Both the position numbers and the translations under genes were made by a program. From contig JACDBS010000109.1 of the NCBI GenBank assembly GCA_013694795.1, positions 1 through 13,234 of the forward strand: a stretch of 13,234 nucleotides of DNA. The letters are read 5' to 3'. Below are positions 1-6,490 of this stretch, one piece after another (within the stretch, counting starts at the first letter, position 1; each line of letters opens with the position of its first letter). This stretch comes from Chloroflexota bacterium. GTDB taxonomy: Bacteria > Chloroflexota > Limnocylindria > QHBO01. The notes below the pieces were generated by a model. The model was not told where the DNA came from, did no database searches, and worked only from the letters and a program-made list of their open reading frames with translations.

Positions 1-983
1 AAGGCGGGCCGATAGTCATCGCCCAGCGCGATGCGTGCTGTGGCCTCGCCGGTGTAATGCCCGAGATGAGTGTGCAGCTCCGGCCCGGCGATATCGCCGG
101 CAACGTAGACGTTCTCCGCGATTCGCAGCCGGTCGTCCGGCACCACGCGCCCATCTGACGGCGTTACCCCAACGGTCTCCAGCCCCAGGCCGCCCAGCGG
201 GATGTCGCGGCCGATGGCCAGCAGGATCTGGTGCCCCTCGATCGGATCGGCGTTGCCAAGCTCGATGACGTGGGCGCCCTCCGCACCCTCGCCCGCCCGA
301 ACGCGTGACGCCCGGGCACCCAGGCGGAGGGTCACGCCGTCACGCTCGAGCGCCTTGCCCAGCAGGTCGGTCGAACGACGGTGCTCCTTGTCATGCACGC
401 GGTCGCGCGGGTGGACGAGCGTGACCGGCACGCCGTAACGGGCATAGACCTGCGACAGCTCGACGCCGGTCGGCCCGGCGCCCAGGATCGCGAGCGACCG
501 TGGCAGCTCTCGCGTCGAGGTCCCCTCGACGTTCGTCCAGGGGTGCGCCTCGGCCAGACCCGGAAGGTCGGGCACGCGGCTGACCGAGCCGACCGCCACG
601 ACGATCGCACCCGCCTCCAGCTCCCGCTCGGCGACTTGCACGCGCCCCGGACCTGCAAGCGTGGCCGAGCCGCGGATCACCGTCGCGCCGGCGTCCTCCA
701 GCGAGTTCACGTGGCCGGCATCGTCCGGCGGCCCGTCGCCATGGCGGTTGATCATGTAGTCGCGGAAGTCCGACGCCTTCTTCCACGGGTAATCCCCACC
801 ACCGTGATGGACCGATGCGGCATGCAGCAACGCCTTCGATGGCATGCACGCCCAGAACGGGCAGGAGCCGCCAAACAGGGCGCGATCGATGATCGCCACC
901 GAAGCGTCGCGCGATCGAGCGTAATGCGCCGCGGCCTCGCCGGCCGTGCCGGCGCCGATGATGACGAGGTCGAATCGGTCCAT
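1..983 (-). CDS. FAD-dependent disulfide oxidoreductase, class I (partial, C-terminus beyond window)
   Basis: This is a cytosolic flavoprotein of the dihydrolipoamide dehydrogenase / mercuric reductase / glutathione reductase superfamily. It should pass electrons from NAD(P)H through FAD to a redox-active Cys pair. The first 327 residues are visible. The FAD-binding GAGTAG motif is at 10-15. The redox motif GGSCPFWACMPSK has C41 and C46 in the family's Cx4C spacing. A second Rossmann motif, GAGPTG, at 168-173 binds NAD(P). The second FAD motif is NVYVAGD with D297. The C-terminal dimerisation domain, which carries the catalytic His-Glu pair and is needed to tell the substrate classes apart, lies beyond base 1; members are usually about 450-480 aa. 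The ATG at 983 puts the FAD motif at the usual distance from the N-terminus. It starts 17 bp after the hutI stop on the same strand, so it is probably co-transcribed. The substrate is not determinable here. Confidence 0.9.
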   Translation of the reverse strand, partial: MDRFDLVIIGAGTAGEAAAHYARSRDASVAIIDRALFGGSCPFWACMPSKALLHAASVHHGGGDYPWKKASDFRDYMINRHGDGPPDDAGHVNSLEDAGATVIRGSATLAGPGRVQVAERELEAGAIVVAVGSVSRVPDLPGLAEAHPWTNVEGTSTRELPRSLAILGAGPTGVELSQVYARYGVPVTLVHPRDRVHDKEHRRSTDLLGKALERDGVTLRLGARASRVRAGEGAEGAHVIELGNADPIEGHQILLAIGRDIPLGGLGLETVGVTPSDGRVVPDDRLRIAENVYVAGDIAGPELHTHLGHYTGEATARIALGDDYRPA

Positions 984-1000
984 CGGCGCATGATAGGTGC

Positions 1001-2161
1001 TCACCCGCGGAGGTCGATCTCCTCGCCGGCGATCCAGATGCGCAGCGGCCGGACCGCGCCGAGACGCAGTGCGAAGGCGCCCTCGTGGTCGGCGTCCCAT
1101 GCCACCAGATCGGCGGCCATGCCGACGGCCAGCCCGCCCAGATCGGGTCTGCGCAGCGCCGCCGCGCCACCCGCGGTCGCTGCCGTCAGCGCCTCGCTGA
1201 CGCTCATGCCCAGCAGCGCAGCGCCCAGGCCGATGACCATCGGCATGGTCCCGAAACCTCCGTAGGTGCCGGCGTTCGCGTCGCTTGCCAGTGCCACGCT
1301 GGCGCCCGCATCCAGGAGCGCACGGGCGGGGGGCAGCCGGTCTCGCAGCACGATGGCGGGTGCCGGAAGCAACGTGGCGACGGTGGCTGAACCGGCCAGG
1401 GCCGTCACGCCGGCCGCATCCAGTTGCTCCAGGTGGTCGACAGATGCGGCCCCCAGCCGGACGCCGAGTTCCGCCGCCCCCGTTCGCGCCAGTTGCTCGG
1501 CGTGGAGGCGCACGCCCAGTCCGGCGGCAGCGGCGGCGCGCGCGATGCGCTCGGTCGACGCGAGGTCGAAGAAGCCGGCATCGGCGAAGATGTCCACGAA
1601 CTCGGCCAGGCGTTCGTCCGCGACCGCGGGGATCATCTCGTCGGCGACGTGCGCCGCGTACTCCGCCACGGAGGAGGCTTCGGGCGGCACGGCGTGCGCG
1701 CCGAGGAAGGTCGTCACCACCCGCACGGGCACTCGCTCCGCGACGCGGCGAAGGATACGAAGGTGGCGCAGCTCCTCGGCCAGCGACAGGCCGTAGCCGG
1801 ACTTGCATTCGACCGTGGTGGTCCCGGCCGCCAGCGCGGCGCGAAGGCGAGTCTCGACCAGAGTCTCAAGCGTCGCGTCGTCGGCCGCGCGGGTGGCGCG
1901 CATCGTGCGCAGGATGCCGCCATCGGTGTATGCGGCGCCCTCCAGGCGAGCCGCGGCCTCATCGGATCGGTCACCGGCGAAAACCGGATGGGTGTGGCTG
2001 TCGACCAGCCCGGGCGTGACCAGTGCGGCGCCGAGGTCCACCGCGTCGCCGGAAGGCGCATCGGCGGGCGAGCCAACCCAGGCGATCCTGCCGTCGCGGA
2101 CGAGGAGCGCCCAGGGCGAGAGGCCGCCGGGCGCCAGGCGGCCGGTGCCGGTCAGGAGCAT
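1001..2161 (-). CDS. hutI: Imidazolonepropionase (histidine degradation)
   Basis: Cytosolic metal-dependent amidohydrolase that converts 4-imidazolone-5-propanoate and water to N-formimino-L-glutamate, the third step of histidine catabolism. It is 386 aa, somewhat shorter than the usual 400-420. Visible family motifs are DSHTHPVFAGDR (metal ligands H56 and H58), ECKSGYG around K120, FLGAHAVP, HAEQ with metal ligand H220, DHLE with H243, and SDANAGT with metal ligand D294. Two departures are visible. The loop before GGI is shortened (YTDGGI where most members have a longer stretch ending GGGI), and SDxNPG reads SDANAG. All metal ligands are kept, so activity is expected. The gene begins 4 bp after the stop of the 48-aa membrane gene, which implies coupled translation. 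No hutH, hutU or hutG is in the window, so the rest of the pathway must be elsewhere or beyond the left edge. Confidence 0.93.
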   Translation of the reverse strand: MLLTGTGRLAPGGLSPWALLVRDGRIAWVGSPADAPSGDAVDLGAALVTPGLVDSHTHPVFAGDRSDEAAARLEGAAYTDGGILRTMRATRAADDATLETLVETRLRAALAAGTTTVECKSGYGLSLAEELRHLRILRRVAERVPVRVVTTFLGAHAVPPEASSVAEYAAHVADEMIPAVADERLAEFVDIFADAGFFDLASTERIARAAAAAGLGVRLHAEQLARTGAAELGVRLGAASVDHLEQLDAAGVTALAGSATVATLLPAPAIVLRDRLPPARALLDAGASVALASDANAGTYGGFGTMPMVIGLGAALLGMSVSEALTAATAGGAAALRRPDLGGLAVGMAADLVAWDADHEGAFALRLGAVRPLRIWIAGEEIDLRG

Positions 2162-2165
2162 CGGT

Positions 2166-2312
2166 CTACCAGACGGGCTTGCCGGTCATCAGGCGGTAGA
2201 TGACGATCACGAGTGCCGCGATGAGGAGCACGTGGATGAGCCCGCCGAATGCCCGAAGGACGAAGCCCAGGAGCCAGAGGACGAGCAGGACGATGAGGAC
2301 GGTTCGCAGCAT
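2166..2312 (-). CDS. Small hydrophobic membrane protein, Lmo0937 / DUF5670-like (48 aa)
   Basis: A 48-residue ORF reads MLRTVLIVLLVLWLLGFV, then RAFGGLIHVLL, and ends in TGKPVW. It has two hydrophobic segments, about residues 4-19 and 24-40, split by a short polar turn (RAFGG). The pattern MLRT-I/V-L-IVLLVLWLLGF followed by GGLIH matches the tiny membrane proteins annotated as the lmo0937 family (DUF5670), whose function is unknown. I recognised the family from the pattern, not from a search. It is the first gene of the minus-strand unit, with hutI starting 4 bp after its stop. A TACCCT box ends 6 nt before the ATG, which supports this start and suggests a leaderless message. Confidence 0.78.
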   Translation of the reverse strand: MLRTVLIVLLVLWLLGFVLRAFGGLIHVLLIAALVIVIYRLMTGKPVW

Positions 2313-2318
2313 CGGTTG

Positions 2319-2324
2319 AGGGTA
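2319..2324 (-). promoter_or_regulatory. -10 box TACCCT of the membrane-protein/hutI unit
   Basis: On the minus strand TACCCT fits TANNNT and is followed by 6 nt (CAACCG) and then the ATG at 2312. Transcription starting about 7 nt after the box would begin at or next to the ATG, giving a leaderless mRNA. No purine-rich ribosome-binding site precedes the ATG, and no good -35 hexamer is seen. Confidence 0.5.
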
Positions 2325-2338
2325 GCGGCTCGCCATCG

Positions 2339-2467
2339 GTTGCGTTCAGTGCACCGATGTACGAACTTCAGGTCGATTGAGGCCGTTTCCGCGCCAGGAA
2401 TTGCGCCCGCGCGCAACTCTTGATCGGAAACTGCCGCGTCTTCGTAGTTCGGTGCGCTCAGCGCAAC
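2339..2467. repeat. 129-bp imperfect palindrome with nested stems
   Basis: Arms 2339-2355 (GTTGCGTTCAGTGCACC) and 2451-2467 (GGTGCGCTCAGCGCAAC) pair at 14 of 17 positions, and at 16 of 17 if G-U pairs are allowed. Inside them GAACT (2363-2367) pairs with AGTTC (2446-2450). GGCCGTTTCCG (2381-2391) pairs with CGGAAACTGCC (2425-2435) at 10 of 11. At the centre TTGCGC (2401-2406) and GCGCAA (2411-2416) close a 4-nt loop. All stems share nearly the same centre, about 2403-2409. It could be a cruciform or regulator-binding region between the divergent promoters, a small structured RNA, or a short palindromic insertion. No target-site duplication was seen. Confidence 0.6.
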
Positions 2468-2505
2468 AGCGTGCGCGGCTGCTCCGCGGCGGTCCATCGC
2501 AGCCG

Positions 2506-2511
2506 TACACT
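2506..2511 (+). promoter_or_regulatory. -10 box TACACT of the RR-flavoprotein/kinase operon
   Basis: TACACT ends 6 nt before the ATG at 2518, with CCGGAC between. This places the expected transcription start on the ATG itself. There is no Shine-Dalgarno sequence. This box fixes the start at 2518 rather than at an in-frame ATG further upstream. Confidence 0.55.
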
Positions 2512-2517
2512 CCGGAC

Positions 2518-4167
2518 ATGGCCGCCAAGCCGGCAATCCTCGCGGTGGATGACGACCCCCCGGTGCTCCGGGCGGTCGAGCGTGACCTGCGCGCGCGCTA
2601 CGGCCCCGACTACCGCGTCTTGGCGGCCGGCTCGGGAGCAGACGCGCTGGAGCTGGTGCGCGAGCTTACCCGTCGCGGCGATCCGGTTGCCCTCTTCGTG
2701 GTCGACCAGCGCATGCCGACGATGACGGGGACAGAGTTCCTGACCGAGGCATTGGTCCTTCAGCCAGATGCCAAGCGCATCCTGCTCACCGCCTACGCCG
2801 ATACCGACGTCGCCATCCGGGCCATCAACGAGATCCGGCTCGACCAGTACCTGCTCAAGCCGTGGGATCCGCCGGAGGAGCGGCTCTACCCCGTGCTCGA
2901 CGACCTGCTGGCCGACTGGGTCGCCGCCTTCCGGCCACCCTTCGAGGGACTGCGCCTGCTCAGCAGCCGATGGGCTCCGCGCGGCCATGACATTCGCGAC
3001 TTCCTCACGCGCAACCAGGTGCCGTACGCCTGGCTGGACCCCGAGGCCGATGAGGCGGGTCGTCACCTGGCGGCATCGCTCGAGGAGCCCGTTGATCCCA
3101 TCCTGCCGGTGGTCGCGTTCGCCGACGGCCGCGTGCTGGTCGATCCTTCGAACCGCGAGCTGGCCGATGCGATCGGGCTGTCGACCCACGCGGCGCTGCC
3201 GTTCTATGACCTCGTGATCGTGGGCGCCGGCCCAGCCGGGCTGGCGGCGGCGGTGTATGGCGCCAGCGAGGGCCTGAAGACGCTGCTCATCGAGCGCGAG
3301 GCGCCCGGCGGCCAGGCCGGCACCACCAGCCGGATCGAGAATTATCTCGGCTTCCCATCGGGCCTGACGGGGAGCGACCTGGCCCGACGTGCCCTGGCCC
3401 AGGCGCGGCGCCTGGGCGCCGAGATCCTCTCCTCCCAGGAGGTGGCGACGGTCGGCCGGGCCGATCCGTACCGGACCGTGATAATGGGCGACGGCGCCGA
3501 GGTGTCGTGCCAGGCAGTGGTGGTGGCCACCGGGGTCAGCTATCGACAGCTCGACGTGCCCGGGGCGGTCGAGCTGGCCGGCGCGGGCGTCTACTACGGC
3601 GCGGCCACCACGGAGGCGATCCTGTACCGCGACGCGGAGGTCGCCGTCATCGGCGCCGGCAACTCCGCCGGACAGGCCGCGGTGCACCTCTCGCGCTTCG
3701 CGCGCCGCGTCCACCTGGTGGTGCGCGGGGACGACCTGGTTGCGGGCATGAGCACTTACCTGATCGAGCAGATGGCCGCGCTCGAGAACGTCGAGCTCCA
3801 CACGGGGGCGCAGACCAGCGAACTGCGCGGCACCGGCCACCTGGAGGGGGCGACCTTCACGACAACGGACGGCGAGCTGAAGCTGGAGGTGAGCGCGGCC
3901 TTCATCTTCATCGGCCAGCAGCCGCGAACCGCGTGGCTGGAGGGCGTGGTGGCGCGCGACCCGCGTGGCTTCGTGCTCACCGGCTCCGACATCGGTCCCG
4001 CGCAGGGCTGGAACCTTGACCGCGAACCGCTGCTGCTCGAATCCAGCCTGCCCGGTCTCTTCGCCGCCGGCGACGTGCGTCACGACTCTGTGAAGCGCAT
4101 TGCCAGCGCGGTGGGTGAGGGCGCCATGGCCGTGCAGCTCGTTCACCTCTACCTGGCCGAGCTGTGA
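2518..4167 (+). CDS. Response regulator receiver fused to thioredoxin-reductase-like FAD oxidoreductase
   Basis: A 549-aa fusion. Residues 1-125 are a CheY-type receiver: acidic patch D11-D13, phospho-acceptor D63 in VVDQRMP, T91 and K114. Residues about 140-220 look like a thioredoxin/glutaredoxin-fold linker without a CxxC. Residues 228-549 are a thioredoxin-reductase-like flavoprotein with FAD motif GAGPAG (236-241), GGQAG (264-268), NAD(P) motif GAGNSAG (379-385) and FAD motif FAAGD (D519). Where thioredoxin reductase has its CATC disulfide, this protein has GAAT (361-364). It therefore cannot act as a standard thioredoxin reductase and probably reduces another acceptor with NAD(P)H. NCBI uses the name 'fused response regulator/thioredoxin-disulfide reductase' for this architecture. 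The stop overlaps the GTG of the histidine kinase, so the pair forms a two-component operon. The likely model is that phosphorylation of D63 tunes the oxidoreductase; this is inference. Confidence 0.93.
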   Translation: MAAKPAILAVDDDPPVLRAVERDLRARYGPDYRVLAAGSGADALELVRELTRRGDPVALFVVDQRMPTMTGTEFLTEALVLQPDAKRILLTAYADTDVAIRAINEIRLDQYLLKPWDPPEERLYPVLDDLLADWVAAFRPPFEGLRLLSSRWAPRGHDIRDFLTRNQVPYAWLDPEADEAGRHLAASLEEPVDPILPVVAFADGRVLVDPSNRELADAIGLSTHAALPFYDLVIVGAGPAGLAAAVYGASEGLKTLLIEREAPGGQAGTTSRIENYLGFPSGLTGSDLARRALAQARRLGAEILSSQEVATVGRADPYRTVIMGDGAEVSCQAVVVATGVSYRQLDVPGAVELAGAGVYYGAATTEAILYRDAEVAVIGAGNSAGQAAVHLSRFARRVHLVVRGDDLVAGMSTYLIEQMAALENVELHTGAQTSELRGTGHLEGATFTTTDGELKLEVSAAFIFIGQQPRTAWLEGVVARDPRGFVLTGSDIGPAQGWNLDREPLLLESSLPGLFAAGDVRHDSVKRIASAVGEGAMAVQLVHLYLAEL

Positions 4168-5483
4168 GCCACGACCATCTCCCGGCCGCCGACATCGCGG
4201 AGCGGCTGCGGGACACGCCGCTTTTCGGCGGTCTCGACGACGAGCACCTCGATCGCCTGGTCGAGATGGGCGAGATCGTCGACCTGGCTCCGGACGAGAT
4301 GCTCATCCGCGAGGGCGACGTGGCCGATGCGCTCTTCGTGGTTCTCGACGGCGAGCTGGAGGTGACGAAGCAGTCGGGCACCAGCCAGATCCCGCTGGCG
4401 CAGGTCGGCCCGGGCGCGCTCCAGGGCGAGCTCGCGGCGCTGGAGGGTGGGCGGCGCCTGGCATCGGTGCGAGCCATCAGTGAGGCGGAGGTGCTGCGCA
4501 TTCCCATCGGGGCTATCCGCGAGCTGCTCGGGGTGGGGCCGGACGTGGCGTTGGCGGTCATCCGCACCGCGGTCGGGCGGCTGCGCGCCATGGAGGCGAC
4601 GCTTCGCGAGCGCGAGAAGCTGGCCGCCCTGGGTACCCTTGCCGCCGGACTCGCGCATGAGCTCAATAATCCTGCCGCCGCGGCCATGCGCTCCATCCAG
4701 GCGCTCGAGGGCGCAGTTTCCGCCGCGGAGTCGCTGCCTCGTCCGTCGCCGCCACCCCGCCCACCCGAGGGTGCGCAGCCGCCACGCTCGGCGCTGGATC
4801 GGGCCGATCGGATCGACGAGCTTTCGCCCCTCGCCGGCGACGCGGCGGCCGCCAGCGCGCTGGCTGATGCGGGATGGACCGTGGCGTCGCTCGCCGCCCA
4901 GCCGGCGGAGGTGATCCCGTGGCTGGCCGCGGATGCATCGGTCCGACAGTTGCTTGGGGAGCTCGAACTGGCGCTCGGGCGGATCAGCGACATCGTGACC
5001 GCGGTGAAGGGATACACGTATCTTGACCAGGCGCCGATGCAGCGCGTGGACGTTCGCATCGGCCTGGAGCAGACACTGGTGATCATGCGCCATCGCCTCC
5101 GCGATACCGACGTGCGCCGTGAGCTCGCCGACGACCTGCCCGAGGTCGAGGCGTACGGCTCCGAGCTCAACCAGGTCTGGACCAACCTCATCGACAACGC
5201 CATCGACGCCATGGACGGCCGGGGAACGCTGACCATCCGCGCCGAGCCGGATGGCGAGGGGGTGACGGTCTCGATCTGTGATACCGGTTCCGGCATCCCA
5301 CCCGAGGTGCGCAAGCGCCTGTTCGAGCCGTTCTACACCACCAAGGAGCCCGGTCGCGGCACCGGCCTGGGGCTCCACATCTCGCATAATGCGGTCGCTC
5401 GCCACGGCGGCCGGATCGAGGTCAGCAGCGAACCCGGCGCCACGTGCTTCACGGTGTGCCTGCCCGCCCGGCTCGCGACCTAG
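4164..5483 (+). CDS. Sensor histidine kinase with N-terminal cyclic-nucleotide-binding domain
   Basis: A 439-aa soluble kinase with no membrane segment. Residues 20-130 form a CRP-type cNMP-binding fold, with GELAALEGGRRLASVRA (88-104) as the phosphate-binding cassette and R98 as the probable ligand. Residues 148-180 carry the H-box GLAHELNNP with phospho-acceptor H165. The HATPase domain has the N-box around N341-N345, G1 box DTGSGIP (373-379), F-box FEPFYTTK and G2 box GTGLGL (399-404). Between the H-box helix and the helix ending LGRISDIVTAVKGYTY (about 271-286) lie about 70 extra residues, including a Pro-rich run (192-207). The GTG start overlaps the upstream TGA (GTGA), so translation is coupled. 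Its partner is almost certainly the receiver of the preceding gene. The ligand could be cAMP, cGMP, another nucleotide, or a non-nucleotide signal. Confidence 0.93.
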   Translation: MSHDHLPAADIAERLRDTPLFGGLDDEHLDRLVEMGEIVDLAPDEMLIREGDVADALFVVLDGELEVTKQSGTSQIPLAQVGPGALQGELAALEGGRRLASVRAISEAEVLRIPIGAIRELLGVGPDVALAVIRTAVGRLRAMEATLREREKLAALGTLAAGLAHELNNPAAAAMRSIQALEGAVSAAESLPRPSPPPRPPEGAQPPRSALDRADRIDELSPLAGDAAAASALADAGWTVASLAAQPAEVIPWLAADASVRQLLGELELALGRISDIVTAVKGYTYLDQAPMQRVDVRIGLEQTLVIMRHRLRDTDVRRELADDLPEVEAYGSELNQVWTNLIDNAIDAMDGRGTLTIRAEPDGEGVTVSICDTGSGIPPEVRKRLFEPFYTTKEPGRGTGLGLHISHNAVARHGGRIEVSSEPGATCFTVCLPARLAT

Positions 5484-6406
5484 CCCAGCTCGGGCTGCGC
5501 TCGTCGCGTCCACCGTCGACGAACGCGCAGCGTCGTCAGCAGCAGCCCCGCCAGGATGAAGAGCACGCCCACCAGCTGGAACGCCGATGGCGCCTCGGCC
5601 AAAATCCAGATCCCCAGCAGCACCGAGCCGACCGGCTGAATCGTCAGCACCACCGAGGTCACCGCGGCGGGCAGTCGGGGCAGGCTGATGCTGATCAGGA
5701 GCCAGCCGATGACCTGGACGGACAGCGCCAGCAGCATCAGCCAGCCATGCGCCGGCCAGCTGGGCATCAGGTCCACCTCCCCCAGCGGCAGACCGATGAG
5801 CCCCGAGACGACTGCCGCCGACAGCGTGGCGTCGAAGAGCGGCCCGGCCGGGCGCCGGTGGTCAGCATTCGCGCGCCGCTGCACCAGCAGGAAGCCCGCG
5901 TAGGCGAAGCCGGTGCCGATGCCAAACAGCACCCCGAGCACCGGGTCGCGCCCGTAGGGCTCGCCGCCACCCAGCACGCCCGAGATGAGCACGACGCCGA
6001 TGAGCACCACCGGGACCGATGCCGCCACGCGTCCGCCCGGCCGCTCCCCGAGGAACAGCCAGGCGGCGATCGGCACGATCACGACCTGCGTGTTGCCCAG
6101 CACCGTGGCCAGCCCGGCGCCGACCTGCCCGATGGCGTGATGCCACAGCACCAGGTCGGCGGCGAAGAATCCCCCGGCGATCCAGGCCAGGCGCGCCTGA
6201 CCGGCGGCGCGTGGCCCGTAGCGGCGCTGTTCGTACCAGGCCAGGAGCCCCAGGGCGGGAAGGGCGTACACGCAGCGGAAGATGGCGGCCGTTGCCGGCG
6301 ACACGTCGGCCAGGCGTACGAAGATGGCCGAGAAGGCGATCGTCAGCGCGCCCAGGACCGCGGTCAGGACCGGCCGGTCACGCAGGACGCGGATGACGGA
6401 TCGCAC
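5480..6406 (-). CDS. EamA/DMT-superfamily transporter
   Basis: A 308-aa integral membrane protein of the drug/metabolite transporter superfamily, with two EamA repeats at about residues 15-143 and 155-293 and about ten hydrophobic segments. Typical features are the N-terminal repeat start (IAFSAIFVRLADVSPATAAIFR), the charged LGER after helix 4 (119-122) and the matching AEAPS segment in the second half (270-274). Such proteins export metabolites or amino acids; the substrate cannot be read from the sequence. The GTG at 6406 is chosen because a TAGGCT box ends 6 nt upstream, the protein begins with a short Arg-rich cytosolic stretch, and no ATG lies nearby. It is a single-gene unit, and its stop codon overlaps the stop of the convergent kinase gene. 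Confidence 0.9.
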   Translation of the reverse strand: MRSVIRVLRDRPVLTAVLGALTIAFSAIFVRLADVSPATAAIFRCVYALPALGLLAWYEQRRYGPRAAGQARLAWIAGGFFAADLVLWHHAIGQVGAGLATVLGNTQVVIVPIAAWLFLGERPGGRVAASVPVVLIGVVLISGVLGGGEPYGRDPVLGVLFGIGTGFAYAGFLLVQRRANADHRRPAGPLFDATLSAAVVSGLIGLPLGEVDLMPSWPAHGWLMLLALSVQVIGWLLISISLPRLPAAVTSVVLTIQPVGSVLLGIWILAEAPSAFQLVGVLFILAGLLLTTLRVRRRWTRRAQPELG

Positions 6407-6412
6407 TCGGTC

Positions 6413-6418
6413 AGCCTA
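6413..6418 (-). promoter_or_regulatory. -10 box TAGGCT of the DMT transporter
   Basis: On the minus strand TAGGCT is followed by GACCGA and then the GTG start at 6406. The 6-nt gap puts the transcription start at the start codon, as in a leaderless mRNA. No ribosome-binding site is visible, and no clear -35 is seen. Confidence 0.5.
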
Positions 6419-6425
6419 GCGGAGC

Positions 6426-6479
6426 GTGTGGCTCGATGCCGGCCGGGCGCTTGCGCCCGAGGCCACATCGGCCGCACAC
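6426..6479. repeat. 54-bp imperfect palindrome between divergent promoters
   Basis: The centre is CGGGCGC (6444-6450), a TT loop and GCGCCCG (6453-6459), a perfect 7-bp stem. Outside it CGATG (6434-6438) pairs with CATCG (6466-6470), and GTGTG (6426-6430) pairs with CACAC (6475-6479), with a small asymmetric bulge between. The outer arm overlaps the -10-like box of the plus-strand gene. It is a candidate operator or a structured element. It is not a clean terminator, because no T-run follows on either strand. Confidence 0.5.
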
Positions 6480-6480
6480 T
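6475..6480 (+). promoter_or_regulatory. Weak -10-like box CACACT of the cyclase-domain regulator
   Basis: CACACT lies 10 nt before the ATG at 6491. It matches TANNNT less well than the other starts (first base C), and the gap is longer, giving a leader of only a few bases. The assignment is tentative. Confidence 0.3.
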
Positions 6481-6490
6481 CAGGCCACCA

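Larger units (their letters stand above)
2313..2517. other. Divergent intergenic region, 205 bp
   Basis: Non-coding spacer between the minus-strand membrane-protein/hutI unit and the plus-strand response-regulator operon. It carries a -10-like box for each direction close to each start codon, and between them a long imperfect inverted repeat. The plus-strand reading frame stays open upstream of 2518, but the promoter-like box and the inverted repeat argue that this stretch is not translated. Confidence 0.7.
6407..6490. other. Divergent intergenic region, 84 bp
   Basis: Short spacer between the DMT transporter (minus) and the cyclase-domain regulator (plus). It holds a -10-like box for each gene and an imperfect palindrome between them. 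No gene is seen. Confidence 0.7.

Noticed and set aside
2377..2517. In-frame N-terminal extension of the receiver-flavoprotein from the ATG at 2377
   Set aside because: The extension is Arg/Pro-rich without domain similarity, lies across the 2339-2467 palindrome, and runs through the -10-like TACACT. The receiver fold starts normally at 2518.
2458..4146. Long open frame (562 codons) antisense to the receiver-flavoprotein gene
   Set aside because: It is a typical high-GC shadow frame. Its translation has no motifs and a composition unlike a folded protein, whereas the plus strand carries clear domain motifs throughout.
3977..5513. Two long antisense frames over the kinase gene
   Set aside because: They show Ser/Arg/Ala-rich composition without motifs, and the kinase boxes on the plus strand fully explain the region.
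6444..6459. Intrinsic terminator
   Set aside because: The stem is strong, but no T-run follows on either strand, the loop is only 2 nt, and the site lies between divergent gene starts where no terminator is expected.
5444..6490. Upstream extension of the cyclase-domain protein
   Set aside because: It would cover the whole DMT transporter gene on the other strand. The extension is Gln/His/Arg-rich low-complexity sequence, and cyclase homology begins at 6491.
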